A program made the translations under genes and the position numbers. A model generated the notes under the pieces. The model was not told the DNA's origin, did not search any database, and worked only from the letters and a program-made list of their open reading frames with translations. Shown here piece by piece: positions 34,801 through 46,943 of a stretch of DNA of 64,000 bases (position 1 is the stretch's first letter; every line of letters starts with the position of its first letter). The stretch spans positions 910,979-974,978 of the forward strand of contig MU394057.1 in NCBI GenBank assembly GCA_022578605.1, written 5' to 3'. The DNA is from Camillea tinctor. Taxonomy: Eukaryota > Ascomycota > Sordariomycetes > Xylariales > Xylariaceae.

Positions 34801-36443
34801 CGCGTCGCAGCGCGGAGTGATGGATGAACTAATGAAATAATTAATAGGTTTAATTTATATACGAGAATGATCTGAATCGAGTTGTCGAGTCGAGTTTCGA
34901 ATCGAATCCTAACGAGTGACGAGGTTAGAACATGATATTTTGAAAAGAAGAAAAAAAAATAACAACTCCCAAGTAAAACGAGACAAGTGGATGATTAAAA
35001 AAAGACTGAAATAAGATTCTGGCAACTTTATGCTGATGACAGATTGGCACTTGGCACTGTAGCATTGTCCGGCAGAATCATCAGATGCCACCAAACCCTG
35101 GTCGGGCGGTGTGGCGGTGAGGTCTTTACATCTAGTTGATCCGCTCCACTATACTAACTCATCTGACCTACGTCACATTACTACAGCTTATTTCTATTGG
35201 CACAAATCAAATCAAAGAAAAAACATCAATCATAAGGGCATTCATTGCTTTTTCTTTTTCTTTTTTCATAATAGTTTCCTCTTCTAGCTGCCAGATATCT
35301 CTTTATCTAGACATCCTAGTGAAGATGAAGCGTAATATTCGTGGCGAGGACCAAGGAACGTTAGGTATTTTATTTTTGCTTTGAATTTTTCTTTTTTTGC
35401 GGGACAGTAACGAAGTTTTATTAGAGAGAATTGGATTCTTCAACAAAGATTCCATTTAGGAGAGTGAGTAAAGTAGTATGACATGTTGGTGATGATTCAT
35501 GAATGAGGTGGTAGGAGATGGGGATTTCGCATAAAGGATGTGGCTTTGATCGTTGTCGAGATTGATCAACCGAGAACCGAAGACTCGATATCCCAATCAA
35601 GTGGGAATGAAGGAAGGAGAGGAAAGAATAGTTCTTGCGGTGCGTAAAAAAAGTGAGGTGTAGGGGTCGTGTAAGAAATGTAGGGGAGCAATCCATGGTC
35701 AAATTGCAAGACCTGCAAGGGGGGATGGTTTAAAATCTAGAGCGCATCAGAATCCGACCGAAACGCCGGCCAAATACATATCCACGGCCACGTAGCTCTA
35801 GTAGAGATCCCTACGGAACTCGAGCATCGGCGCCGGTCTCCCCTGCCCAAGCACCGCCAGCTAGCTCACTGATGAAATCCCCTCTGGATTTCGAACCGTA
35901 ACCATTTGTGCTATCGTAGTGAATTGATACAAGAGGCACAGGGACGAGAGATCACTCAAAGCTCCCCCACGTCTCATTACAGGGAACGCGATGATCGGCC
36001 AACAACACGTTTTCGGAATAATCGTCACCACTTGATACCTCGTTAAGGACGCCAACATGTAGTTAACAACTACAAATTGTTTGCCGAGATAGGGGATATT
36101 TGCTGGTGGACGGCCGTTACTAGTGGACCCACGTGTCCATAGAATGTTGTTCAGGTCGGTCGGGGGGGAATTAGGAAAGGGGGGGGATAAGTAAGAAGAT
36201 AGCGAGGTTTTGTGCCTTTTTTTTTAAAAAGAAAAATCGTCGTCGTCATGTCATTTCGTAGATACCACCGGAACCAGGAGCCTTGCGGCAAAGTCAGATC
36301 TGGAAATGCCCCCCTTAAACGTAGGGTATGTCACCAAATCAGACCCAACATTAGAAATGCCCTAGACAGAATGTATAGAATTCCTAGCTTCACCTCAGTA
36401 ACCATGAAAATCAAGCGAGTGTGATGGTAGTGAGGCGATGCGA
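34801..36443. other. Intergenic region upstream of HUT1
   Basis: HUT1 promoter (34801-35400) and the 3' flank of the KH-domain gene. No ORF is supported. A T-rich block lies near 35250-35400. Near 35884-35897 the minus strand has a sequence resembling a tRNA B-box, but no T-arm or acceptor stem can be folded. Confidence 0.6.
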
Positions 36444-37815
36444 CTATTCGGGCGATTGCGCCTGGCTGCGACGCATCTTCTCTGCCTCAAGGTTCTCATA
36501 GAGCAAGAAAAGTGCTGTCTCGTTGGCCTTGGCAGTTCCCATAATGGTGAACATTCTTTCGCCGGTTTCATCATGCGGTGCCTGCATCTTGGAGTTAGTC
36601 GATGTTTCATCACTGAAGCCGAAACAGAGAGATAAGAGAGGTGAAGGGGGAGGGAAATAGGTAGAAATGGAGAACAAAAGGAGGATGCGCTAGGCAATCT
36701 CCTCGCTTCATCTTTCACTGCAGTTATAGCTTACCTTTGCGATTGAAATGCGAGCGCCAGATGTCTTGCGGATATCGCTAATCTTGCTTCCAGCACGTCC
36801 TATGATGCAGCCAACCATGTCTGCGGGGATACTGATGTTCTGGGTTTGGATTTCCTCTCCGTGCTCATCGTGCGTAGGTGGTCCGCGGGTGGCTGCGTCA
36901 GAATCAGAGCGACGATTGTATGGGCGTGAAGAACCATTGTTGAAGTCGGCACCATTTCCTGTTCGTATCACGCGAGAACCTCCGTATTCGCCTCTGCTGG
37001 ATGAACCGTAGCCTACCCCACCGGCGCTGCTGCCGCCAACACTACCACTACCAAGAGACCCCGCACCGCCAGGAGCCGTGCGGACGACTGGATTGTATAG
37101 CACAGTACCAGTGCCACGTTGCCAGTCGTCAACCAGGCATTTGCAAATTTCCCAGGTGGCTCGTTGGATTCCTTCGGGTGTTCCCTGGACTTCGACAATT
37201 CGCTCTGTCGATTGAGGAAGCATTTCCTTTTGTGCGACCATGCGCACACCTGAGACATCTTGGATGTGCTTGATCTTAAGACCTTGCCGGCCAATAATGG
37301 TTCCCATCTGGTTGTGCGAGATGAGAAGCTTGATCTCTGAGCAAAGGGGGGATATTGTTAGCATTGCGCGACAAGTCGGAAGCGGGGTTTTATTTTCTCT
37401 TCAAGGACTTACGATGTGTACCGGTGGCCTGGATGACCCCGCCCATTCCCATCGCAGGAGCACCTTCCAGTAGCGATTTGGCCACAATAGCGTAGGCTTT
37501 GGATATGGCTTCGCATCCGCCGGTGATGGTCAAGACGCGATCGTGTACACCCTGAACGACCTTGCTAACTCCAGCTTTGACGCCCGTGTCGTCTCGCAGG
37601 TCGGCAACATTCTTGCCACCCTTGCCGATGATGACACCGGCTTCCTTGGACGAGACGATGGCTCGCAGGGTCAACTGGGCGGCAGCGTACTCCTCGTCTG
37701 TCTTGGGCGCAGGTTCACCATCGGGACCCAGGCGAAGTTCATTGTCGTCGAGCTTAGACTGGTCCATGAGTATGTCGCTGCCATTTGTAGGCATCATATC
37801 TTGAGTAACCGACAT
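36444..37815 (-). CDS. Three-KH-domain RNA-binding protein (Rnc1/Pbp2/PCBP-like)
   Basis: Cytoplasmic/nuclear RNA-binding protein of the poly(rC)-binding group, likely acting in mRNA stability or translation. Exons 37815-37413, 37336-36735 and 36581-36444 encode 380 residues. KH1 (about 48-115) has the GxxG loop GKGG at 64-67; KH2 (from about 136) has GRQG at 150-153; KH3 has GRAG at 314-317. The first intron (76 nt) precedes KH2, and the splice gives HQIKLLISHNQMG, matching the family. The second (153 nt) falls inside KH3 between IAK and APHDETGERMFTI. Between KH2 and KH3 is a Gly/Ser/Tyr/Arg-rich linker (about 215-285). The start is the ATG at 37815; the longer open frame upstream lacks ATG. 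Fission yeast Rnc1 links this fold to MAPK-phosphatase mRNA; a phosphatase gene lies 5 kb away, but that is probably coincidence. Confidence 0.92.
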
Positions 37816-39599
37816 GGTGAAAGGTGGAAGGTGGCGGGATTGATAGGAAGGTGAGGTAGATACCGGTGATGAGGAAGGGGAGCGCGAGATGCTCAATTGT
37901 CCTAATACGCTCAGGTTAAGGTAGGCTTGTATTTCGCTCGGAGTTGGGGGTTGGGGCCAAGTTCCTGATGGGCGGCTGTGATGTATGTAGATTTTTTTTA
38001 ATCCTTGTCTACTGGTTTGCGTTGCAGGAGATGGCGCTCTAGAGCTCCGATTGTGGTTCTACGGTGGCTCTGGTGGGACAGATTAGCTCTGATAAGCTGC
38101 TATATGTGCTGCGGCTGCGGGGAAGTGGTGATGCACATGTGGGATGAGGTAGTATATGTGGTGAAGAGGGCAGGTAAATGGGGCGTAGTGGAGGGTTTTA
38201 AGTTGGGTCGAGTTGAAGCGAGGCAAAGCAGGAAAAAGGATACTTGAATGATGAAATCACAAACAGATCTTATCTCGTAGGAGAGAAATGTTGCATCTGC
38301 ACGATGTCGGCATGTGGTCGTAGAAAATAGAAACAGTGGAAGGGGAACAGTTTCATAAGTTGAGAAAACATGGCTTGAAAGGGCGGGGCATTGCATACCT
38401 GGACTGGGACTGTGGGAGTCAAGTCACTGGACCTTTTCTTTTTTTGGAGGAGTTTTTTTTTTGTTGGAGGGGGGGGGGGGAGAAGGGGGGGAGGGTTTGT
38501 AGTCGCCGTGCGTTGCGTTGCTTTGCGTACCTATGGTGGTAATAGTGTAAGTAAGAATCAAGTCCGTGCTGCAAAGTAATTCACAAAATAAGGGAATAAA
38601 AATTAATAATAATTTTTTGTTTCCCTTTGGTTTTTTTTGTGTTTATTTTTATTTTTCAGAATTTTTTTATTGCTTTCTTTGCTTTCGCTACTGCGTTGTT
38701 GTGCAGCGCCAATCCAGACAGGATTGCGGGGTGGTTAGTGGCAGATATTTTGCAGCAATTTTTTTTTTCTCTGTTCGTTGCGGACCTCTTTCTCTGGTAT
38801 TTCCTTCCACCCCCTGCTAGTGTGTGCCCTGGGTTCTTGGCATTGATGTTCCACGCGGACGTGGGTTTTGGTGTGGACTAAGTAAAGAGCAGGAAAAAAA
38901 AAAGACAGTCGGTGCTTACTCAGGAACCGGACCCGTTTAGCTGGCAGCCGGGTAGGGTGGTCGTAAGGTTGCGGACCGTATATGCGACCAGGGTCTAATG
39001 TGCGGATGGAGAGGATGGGGGGAGTGAGGAGTACACACGAACAAATAATGACCCGACTTTCTATGTCTCTCTCCAGAATGGCCCCTATGAGAAAGAGAGA
39101 AGGCTCGAGAAGGGAATATCCTATCGTGTGCTTGAACAGATGGTGGTGAATTGGCAGAGGGCTGGGAGACGAAGAGAAAGGAAGAGGAGAGAGGTACGAA
39201 AGGGAAGACAAAGAAGGGAATAGGTCAGAGAGGTAGGTAGAGAGTAGGGTAAGGTTGGGGGAGTGAGGCGTGGGTTAGATGGATGAGAGTAGAAGTGAGT
39301 TGGTGATGATGGGTGGGAGGATAAGTCGGGTTAGGTTAGGTTAGTAGGTTGAAGGGAGAGAGGTTTTGGAGAGAGACGGGGAACTTCAGGTAGTAAAGGA
39401 AAAAAAAAAGAAAGAGAAAAAGAAAAAACTTTGTGTTGAAGAAGTCGTCGAGACAAACAATTGATTTGCCAATTGGAGTGAGAGATATGACGAGCAACGG
39501 TAGCACCATCCAAAGCTAGGCCTAAATGAGGGGGGATAGGGCAGACAACTTCTTTGTTCATACCGAATCATCTCATCGTCACTTCCCTCTCTACCGCGT

Positions 39600-40070
39600 T
39601 CCGTCTAACTGCTAGGTAGGTACAACTACATAAGGTAAATACATAGTAGGTAGATAGGTAGGTACTACTAGTACCTCCTGAATGAGTGTATTCAGGCAGT
39701 CGCCAGTAAGTAGGTATCTATGGGACCTTTCGATCTTGACAGGTATTTGAATTGACGAGTAAAACCGCACCTACGCCATCTTACAGAAGTGGCTCTCTTC
39801 CCATTGGTGACGATGTATCACCACCCACAGAAGGAAGCCGTGAACCTACCTATAGAAAGAGGCAGGTGCCGACGCGGATGTACTTTCACCATGTACATAT
39901 TATGTATGTACGTACTAACCCCATAGGTAGTGCATATGTATCTACAAGACCTACATACATGAGCTGCTGCCTCCTCTCTCGTATTTACAAAAAGTAAGTA
40001 GGTACCAGGTAGGTGAGTAAGTATGTAGGCAGGTAGGTATGTACTGTACATATCTAAGGTTAGGTATTTC
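39600..40070. repeat. TAGGTA/TACCTA word-rich block
   Basis: TAGGTAGGTAC-type words occur many times on both strands (near 39613, 39647-39668, 39846, 40001-40044), often as the palindromes GGTACC or ACCTAGGT. The same words occur at many other intergenic places in the window. Confidence 0.6.
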
Positions 40071-41559
40071 TCTCCCTTAGACACAACATTGGGTACCTCA
40101 ATTTTGAAACATTAAGCAAAATGTTGTCCAGTTGGAAATTACACAAAAGCATGCACATACCTCTCTACACGTCAACTAACCTACCTTAGGCAAGGGGAGG
40201 AGCGAATGCCCAGTACATTCGGAACTATTTGTCCTACCTAGTCGCCTAGTTACCGCTAGCAATTATATCTATTGTTGTTATGGTTTATATTGTTTTATAA
40301 TGTTGTTATTGTTATTATTATTGTCGTCGTTGTTGCTGCTAGTCCCCTTTCTCTTCCCCCTTTCTGATATATCGGGTTAAAAATTCAGAAGGCACTGCCT
40401 ACTATACCTAATCCTACAGGTATGTAGTTGACCGTAATAGTAATAACTATAGCTGCGATATTCTCTCTTTCGAGAACTTTAACTAAGCCTTGTAAGCAAA
40501 AACCGACTGATAGCAGGTGGAAAGCTACAGCGACCACAAAACTGGTGCCCAACAAGGTCGGTCTCATGATTGTGCTTTGATGCACAAAACCGGAGCCTTC
40601 CGAGTTACATCCTTGGGGGGGCCGGTTGGTCAGCTGCCCCAGTCCGCCTAAAAGGAGAAGGGGAGGTAGGTAAACCGTGGCATATATACCTAATAATGTA
40701 GTCCTGAGCCCGAGGTTTCTAAACCTGCGGGTTCTCGTGAGTAGAAAGTAGGTATCGGATGAACTCCTACTGTATATACCCCCTCCTTTATTAGCACAAG
40801 GAAGTGAATCGCCGGGTCTCCCGGTCTAGACCTCGCTCGTGCTTGAGACACGCAATAGATACGAAAATATAGTTCGTCATATAACGTCCGAGAGTATGCA
40901 GAGCGGGCGGAATAAAGCAATCCAGCTCCTAGGTTTACCTACCTAGCTAGTATCTGCTCTGTTTCCCCTACCTTGGCTATACGCCCGCCTGTTCCCATGT
41001 CTTGCTTCTTCGACACGTGCCAACTCCACTAGACTATACATGCTTAAAACCTCTGGCCCAATCTCTGGTACCATAGCCTTAAGACTTTCCCATACTATGT
41101 TCTGTAAGTGCTTCCATAGCCCTGCTCTATATACCAGGAAAAAAGAGCAATATTCGCAGCTTCTGTGATGATGATTATTAATAATTAAGGTAGACGAGAA
41201 TATCTCAGGCCTAGTCGATTAATAGGAGAAGTATGTCTGCTGAATATCAAAAATGCAGTCTAGTTTAAGAAGGACATCTGTGAGGCTGCATGAACAGAAT
41301 AGACCGGCACTATACACAGTAAGCTCTAACCTAGTGGTAATAGCTGGGGATGGACTCGGATAGTTATGCCAAGATAGGGGGTTTCTTTACAACGGAGTGC
41401 CTACTAGGTCAACAGCGTACCATACTTCCATTAACAAATATATATGTATGCATACATCGTAGTGAGGACAGCGTCTCGTAGGGAGTTACTAGTTCAACTG
41501 TGCTGATACTTGAGCCAGGAACTAAGTGGCAATCCTGAGCAAAGGCTGGGCATAATTCT

Positions 41560-42780
41560 TAGTTGAAGAGACGGGCACTTCTCCGTCAACCCCTTTTCTG
41601 TAGCAGCTGGGAGTCAACGAGAGAATGGTTATGGGAAAGGGCTCAAGCTCGTCATGAAATCCCACGCCGTTGCAGTGCATCATATGGCTTTGATGCGTGT
41701 CCAGTCATAGCTACAGAGCTAAAGCACCATTTTTCCTGCATAATCAAGTGGCATTGATATCAACTTCGGCTACCTTACCGAATCGTGTGAGTCCGATATC
41801 ATATGCCACGCACACTCCACTTCCAGCCACGCCAACACGACCAATAGTCAGGCACTATCATCCCAAGAAAAGTTCATTTTCGTACATGGTCTGCCTCATT
41901 CTGGTCTAGGTCCTCCGTATGGCATTGGGTGGGTCCCGCGTGGCCTTCTGTGTCGTTAACCAATGATACTGCGTTGGCATAGGAAGGCTTAGTTTCTGAG
42001 GCTTTATTGGCGGAATAGAAACCAATCCCGTCCTTCTTTATGATCCTTCGCGGCAGGTTGGACAATATAGACTCGGTCTGTCACAAATTTCCCGTACGCC
42101 ATGAGGACTCAACCAGCACATTGACCTCAGCAAGATTATAGTTGAGAAATAGCCCCGTTCCAGCTCAGGTATGGCTCTCATAGTACAGGGGAACCAGTCC
42201 AAAACTAGTTAGGAGAGAAATTGGGGTCTCTACGCCATCGTTTTTTTGTTTTACGGATACATTGTGCCGCGTCTGTCATCCACAAGGGGGTATCACGACT
42301 TGTGTGATATCTCCTGAATCCGACGCGTTCCACTCAACCGGCGCCACAGGCTGTCAGTCATATGATTCCAAACCTGGAGGCTGTCTGATCCTTGGGAGAG
42401 GCTCTGAGAGTGTATCGGAGCCTGCTTTCGAGAACTCAATCGGTCGGTTCGACTGATCCCATGTTGATAGATTCGCGCAGAGCGGCTGTAGACCGTAGAT
42501 GTAGTGCGACGCGATTCTGCAAGCTTCCTAGTTGGCAGAAGCGTACGACTTGAGATATGACCGACGGTCGACCGGTGAGGCATCAATAAAATTCTGACAG
42601 CTCATAAGAGCCCATGGCATTGAGTTGTCAATACACTCCCCCCGCTTCCTAGGGAATTCGACAGGCTGTCCTAAGTCGTTGGAGGAGTAAATTCCGAGGT
42701 AGTGCCTGGGGAGATGAAATGCATATACTAAGGCACAACGGCAGGTAGCAGTCAAAATACCCCTCGTCTGACGCATTAAT
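41560..42780 (-). pseudogene. Possible decayed coding region, family unknown
   Basis: Minus-strand frames such as 42776-42528 (with IDNSMPWALMSCQNFIDASP), a second-frame stretch around 42510-42400 (SHYIYGLQPLCANLSTWDQS) and 42065-41874 read like protein. They change frame and end at stops, and no start or splice set joins them. Composition differs from the AT-rich surroundings. I do not recognise the family. Confidence 0.25.
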
Positions 42781-43164
42781 TGGCTGCTTCATGTATTACA
42801 TGCGGCTTCTAGGCCATGGTTTGTGGGGTAGTAACTCCCGGCAACCTACGAAGCGTCGCAACGCTCGAACTAAAGAGCACATATCGGATCATTCCCTATA
42901 CAGAACTAATCGACCACGTTGTCTACGTGCTCGCCGAGGTGTTGATTGGTAGGGAAAATGGTAAGCCGGGGAGTGTATTATAAGCATTCGCAAGCAAGCT
43001 AGGATCCGCGGTGAAATGTTCATCCCTGCTCGAGAATCGAAACCGCTATAACCGCCGAGTGTTTTGTCGCGCCGTTCAAGTTCGCTTGTCTGGGTTCACC
43101 ACGGTTTGAAAGTGATACAGCATATCATGAACATTTCAGAAATCATTAATTGCAGCAGCAAGGG

Positions 43165-45138
43165 TCACCGCTGCCGTAAAGCATTCTCGTGTTGCAACCA
43201 AAATCGCTTGCAATCGAGATGGCCCCAATGATCAACCCACCATTCACCAAAACTGTCCTCTACCTCGTAGTCGACTTTGGAAATTCTCTCATTGCGCTTG
43301 AGACCGCAAACTACACACGCTTTCGGTGCGGTGGGGACCATCTTGGCGGTTTGAACCGGCATGTTTTCGGATATCTCGGGGATTTTGAGTTGTTTTGCGC
43401 TGTCCTTCATTGATGTGTTCGCAGCCGCGACTGCAGACCTCAGACGACCGACATTTTCCTTCCAATTGCTCACAACATCGGTCGCTTCACGATCCTCGCG
43501 AGCTGTCTGGGCTTTATCTACTCCTGCAAGCTTCATCCCTTTGCTTCCCGCAGCAGATATCGACATGCTTTGGGACAGAAATTTGTCCCTATGCCATCGC
43601 ATTTTTCGGCCGGCAATGACGCGGGCGGCAACAGTGGCTAATTTCACATGACCGCTCAAAAATTCCACGGTTTTGGGATCGGACAAGATGCGGTTTTTGA
43701 TGGAGAAAGGTTGGCCGCTTACCGGCTTGAATAGAAAGGTATTGGCATTGTCAAATAACTGGGGGAAGACTGATAATAGCACCGATGGCGGGGGAATATT
43801 TATCGGAGGTGGTCCATCCATGTTAGGATCCACTTGTGCTTCATCTTTCGCGTCACCAGGGTCCCATTCCCACGTGGAGTCTGTTTGTTTAGTAAGTCCT
43901 GTTGCATTCGTAGGTTTATGAGTCGTTGACGGTGCGGCTTTGGTAACCTTCGCTGATTGTGCTGGCTTTGTTGGTTTGGCTGGTTGTGTCGCTTCAACCG
44001 AGCCCCAGTCCCAGTCAGATCCGGCGGGTTTCGCACTTGGCTTGGCTGATTCGTCAGGGAAGTCGTCGAATGCGCCCCAATCACCAAAATCATTACTAGC
44101 AGCAGAATTCATGTCATCCATGGATGGCCATGCAGTCGCAGGTGTCTTTCCGCGTCCATCCTTTGGTGGGTTCTGCGTCTCAACAGGCGTAGCGACTGCA
44201 AGCCCGGGAAAGGGGTTCCTAGCCTGAAAGGATGGAGACCGTGGAGCATGAGGATAGGGAGATTTTGGTTCGTTTAAATCAAGCCCAAGAAGAAGCTGAG
44301 ATGCTTTCGTATCAGTGGTCGCAGAGGCCTTAGACGCACTATTGGTGAGGAAACCTGATGGTGGCTGAGCAGGTGAAGCTACAGTCTCAAATTCCCCGAA
44401 ATCATCATCGTCGTCAGCGCCTTGCTGAAAATCGTCAGCATCAAATAAGACATTAGAATCCGCCGTAGTTGGTTTTTTGGGCGGCGCCTTTGGGACACTA
44501 GCCGCAGAGAACTGTTGTAGTTGTTGGAAAGGATCTTGTGCCCGTGTATGCTGGCTTGCTTGGCCTGATACGATAGGGGACTGAGGAAGAAGATTGTTGG
44601 CTATGAGATCTATAGTAGGTGCTCGTACGATCCTAGTTCGGTGTGGCGTTGGATTTTGCCCTATAGTGGATTCCGCCGGGGCTGCGGTTGATGGGACGGT
44701 GGATGTTGGTAGCGTCGGTCTAGACGACTGGGTTACGTTCGGAGCAACCTCGAAATCTCCCCAACCGTCATCATCATCTTCTTCTTCTTTTTCTCCTTTT
44801 TCTTTCCCCTGTGTAGAAATCGTGGGGAAGGGAGTGGTGGTAAAGGATCCTGGTCCCGTCCATCCATTTAAACCCGGTGACTGCTGACTACCTCCTTGCC
44901 ATTGACCACTCCCTCTATTCGGTTGTGGCGTTAAGGCCCCCCATTTCTGGTTCTGTTGGGTTGATGTAGTAGTCGTAGTAGGACTAGCCAAGAATGAGAA
45001 GGGATCCGACGAGAGAGATGAGGTTTGGGGTTGAGGTTGGGTTTGGGGTTGGGTTTGTGGTGTAGGAGGATTCGGCTTGGTGTGCTGTCGAGGCGGTTGC
45101 GAGAAATCGACGAACTCGGCGAAGAGATCTGCAGACAT
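43165..45138 (-). CDS. WG-x-F motif protein, clathrin/AP-1-accessory-like (sometimes labelled ppk6)
   Basis: Single-exon gene of 657 residues, starting MSADLFAEFVDF at the ATG at 45138 (the frame runs further up but without ATG). It carries a series of acidic aromatic motifs: DDGWGDFEVA, DDDDFGEFETV, FGDWGAFDDF, SDWDWG and STWEWDPG. These resemble the WxxF/FxxF-type peptides that bind AP-1/GGA ear domains in aftiphilin and related accessory proteins. The N-terminal two thirds are disordered. The C-terminal 220 residues look folded: PPPSVLLSVFPQLFD, then a basic helical stretch, and a final region with CVVC and HWGHLDC that could bind zinc. Related fungal entries are, to my recollection, sometimes named after kinase ppk6, but no glycine loop, HRD or DFG motif exists here. 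A role in clathrin-dependent sorting is inference from the motifs. Confidence 0.65.
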   Translation of the reverse strand: MSADLFAEFVDFSQPPRQHTKPNPPTPQTQPQTQPQPQTSSLSSDPFSFLASPTTTTTSTQQNQKWGALTPQPNRGSGQWQGGSQQSPGLNGWTGPGSFTTTPFPTISTQGKEKGEKEEEDDDDGWGDFEVAPNVTQSSRPTLPTSTVPSTAAPAESTIGQNPTPHRTRIVRAPTIDLIANNLLPQSPIVSGQASQHTRAQDPFQQLQQFSAASVPKAPPKKPTTADSNVLFDADDFQQGADDDDDFGEFETVASPAQPPSGFLTNSASKASATTDTKASQLLLGLDLNEPKSPYPHAPRSPSFQARNPFPGLAVATPVETQNPPKDGRGKTPATAWPSMDDMNSAASNDFGDWGAFDDFPDESAKPSAKPAGSDWDWGSVEATQPAKPTKPAQSAKVTKAAPSTTHKPTNATGLTKQTDSTWEWDPGDAKDEAQVDPNMDGPPPINIPPPSVLLSVFPQLFDNANTFLFKPVSGQPFSIKNRILSDPKTVEFLSGHVKLATVAARVIAGRKMRWHRDKFLSQSMSISAAGSKGMKLAGVDKAQTAREDREATDVVSNWKENVGRLRSAVAAANTSMKDSAKQLKIPEISENMPVQTAKMVPTAPKACVVCGLKRNERISKVDYEVEDSFGEWWVDHWGHLDCKRFWLQHENALRQR

Positions 45139-46943
45139 GGTCAAAAAGACAAGCAAATTCAACCTATGCAGTTAGATCGGATGTTATTCTACCATGTCGA
45201 CAGAAAGAATCCACAGTGTGCAGTCCAATTGAACATGTTGTGATGGTAGCTCTTTGGTGGATTTGAAGGGGAGCAGGAAAGAAGATAGAAAGGAGGAAAG
45301 AGGAAAATAGGAAAGGCGGAAAACGTTAAAAAGTGAATGAGGCTGAAGCCGAGAGCCCGAGGATTAGGTAGGACCACCCTAGCATATGCCTGCCACGTTC
45401 TTATTGTTGACAGGGGTCCCTTCTTTTTCCTTTTCTTTTTTTTTTTTTTTTTTTAGCTTCCGCCACTAACCTTTTACCTTTGGCCCCCAAACCAATACCC
45501 ACTATAAACCACGCACTAAGAACTGATTATAAATAACCTTAGAACTTACATATGTACTAGACATACTCATCTTTCTAGCTTTCCCAGTTTAAGATCTTCG
45601 CTTTGGATATCATGTAACCTACAACAATTCAAAAACACTAGTATATTTGCCCATCTCGAGCTGTAAAATAGCCGTGCAAGTAGTGCCCAAATTTCCTAGT
45701 TTAGGTATATTTCATACCTCCAAGTAAGTTGGTAGTATAGATGTTTCTCAAGGACCTTTAGTACCAATGAAACTTACCTACCCGGCGATTGTGGATAGTC
45801 ATCAACTGGCTAGAACCTTAAAACTTACCAGGTTAGTTTTGTACGAAATATCAAACCTTAAAAATATCATTATAGCGAGATATAAACCAATAGGGGAATG
45901 GAGAGGGTCGAGGGGGGGTTGACAAGCGAGATCATGTGTGTACCAATACATTTCGGATCACAACTTGTTTTTATAAAATTTTTATAATCCGATCTCTAAA
46001 ATCAACTATCATCATGCCTTATTTTATCTTACCTGACGAAGCAGAGTCGTGACGGAATCTCAGCGTAAAGTGAGCCTTACGCATTGAATATAATCCAAGA
46101 ACGACATCTCGCATTAGCACATGTATGCAGGATACCTAGTCTCTCCCCACCTCCTTGATGTAAGCCATCTCTGCAACTTAACAGTCTATCTTAAACACAT
46201 ACTACCACAACTTTGCATTTCTAGTCCCGTTTCGAGTAAACACAGCCAATTGAGTTTAGGTACTGATTGGAAGTGACTTTGTCTACCTATGTAGGTATAA
46301 ACCGGGTTATGCTTGCATGGGGCAACTTTTGTTTTCTCGGCGGCAGCAGCCGGCAGGAAGTAGGTATGCAAGATCATCTACATCTATATGTTCCTTCACA
46401 TATAGTGCCTTAGTTGGGCAAGCTCATTTATTCAAAGCAGCATTTATTATGTATATAGTAGGCACATTGATATAGAGGTGTTTACCGTCATCATCCCCCG
46501 GATATGTTTTCTTCCTATGCACTTTTGGAGAAAATAATAATAATAAGATGAAGTGAGAGCAAGGTAAGTATATCTTGTCATATAGGTTATCTAGCTCAAG
46601 TCAAAAGGGCTCTAACTAAAAAGGTACCTATGTTAAGTACCTAAGACAAGTGGGGTAGGGATTCACTGTGGGGAAGGGGGATGATGTCGATTACCTAGTA
46701 TAAGTATGCTACATATTAGTATTATCTCCGATCCTCATTACTGTCAGCTGGCTGCCGGGCCTTCTCAACTCCCTTTCTACAATTCACTTAATTCCTATCG
46801 AGTTATCAGAACATCGAAGCACATAGCACAAAGTACATAGCAACAGGGTACAAAGCACCAGCAACCAAACCAAAACACCTGCACCCAAACCCAAATCCAA
46901 ACCCGTGATTATTGTAATAATCACACAGACCAAAGAGACCATA
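45139..46943. other. Divergent intergenic region
   Basis: Lies between the starts of the WG-x-F gene (-) and the TBC gene (+), so it holds both promoters. A T run at 45436-45454 follows a 170-base purine-rich leader of the minus-strand gene. The middle is AT-rich with TACCTA words (near 45775, 46140, 46620). No ORF is supported. Confidence 0.6.

Larger units (their letters stand above)
37816..43164. other. 5.3-kb intergenic region with repeat words and a possible coding relic
   Basis: No intact gene. 37816-38400 is probably promoter and leader of the KH gene. 38440-39420 contains T, G and A homopolymer runs. 39330-39344 has TTAGGTTAGGTTAG. 39600-40070 is dense in TAGGTA/TACCTA words. 40265-40345 is an imperfect TTG/TTA trinucleotide repeat. 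41560-42780 has balanced composition and minus-strand fragments that look coding but are broken by stops. I see no terminal repeats or transposase motifs. Confidence 0.5.

Noticed and set aside
35884..35897. tRNA B-box-like GGTTCGAAATCC on the minus strand
   Set aside because: The T-stem does not pair, no A-box lies at the right distance and no acceptor stem can be formed.
39330..39345. TTAGG repeats suggesting a telomere-like tract
   Set aside because: Only about three copies in the middle of a gene-bearing region; fungal telomeres here would be TTAGGG arrays at chromosome ends.
43165..45138. Naming the WG-x-F protein a serine/threonine kinase
   Set aside because: No glycine loop, catalytic Lys, HRD or DFG motif can be found anywhere in the 657 residues.
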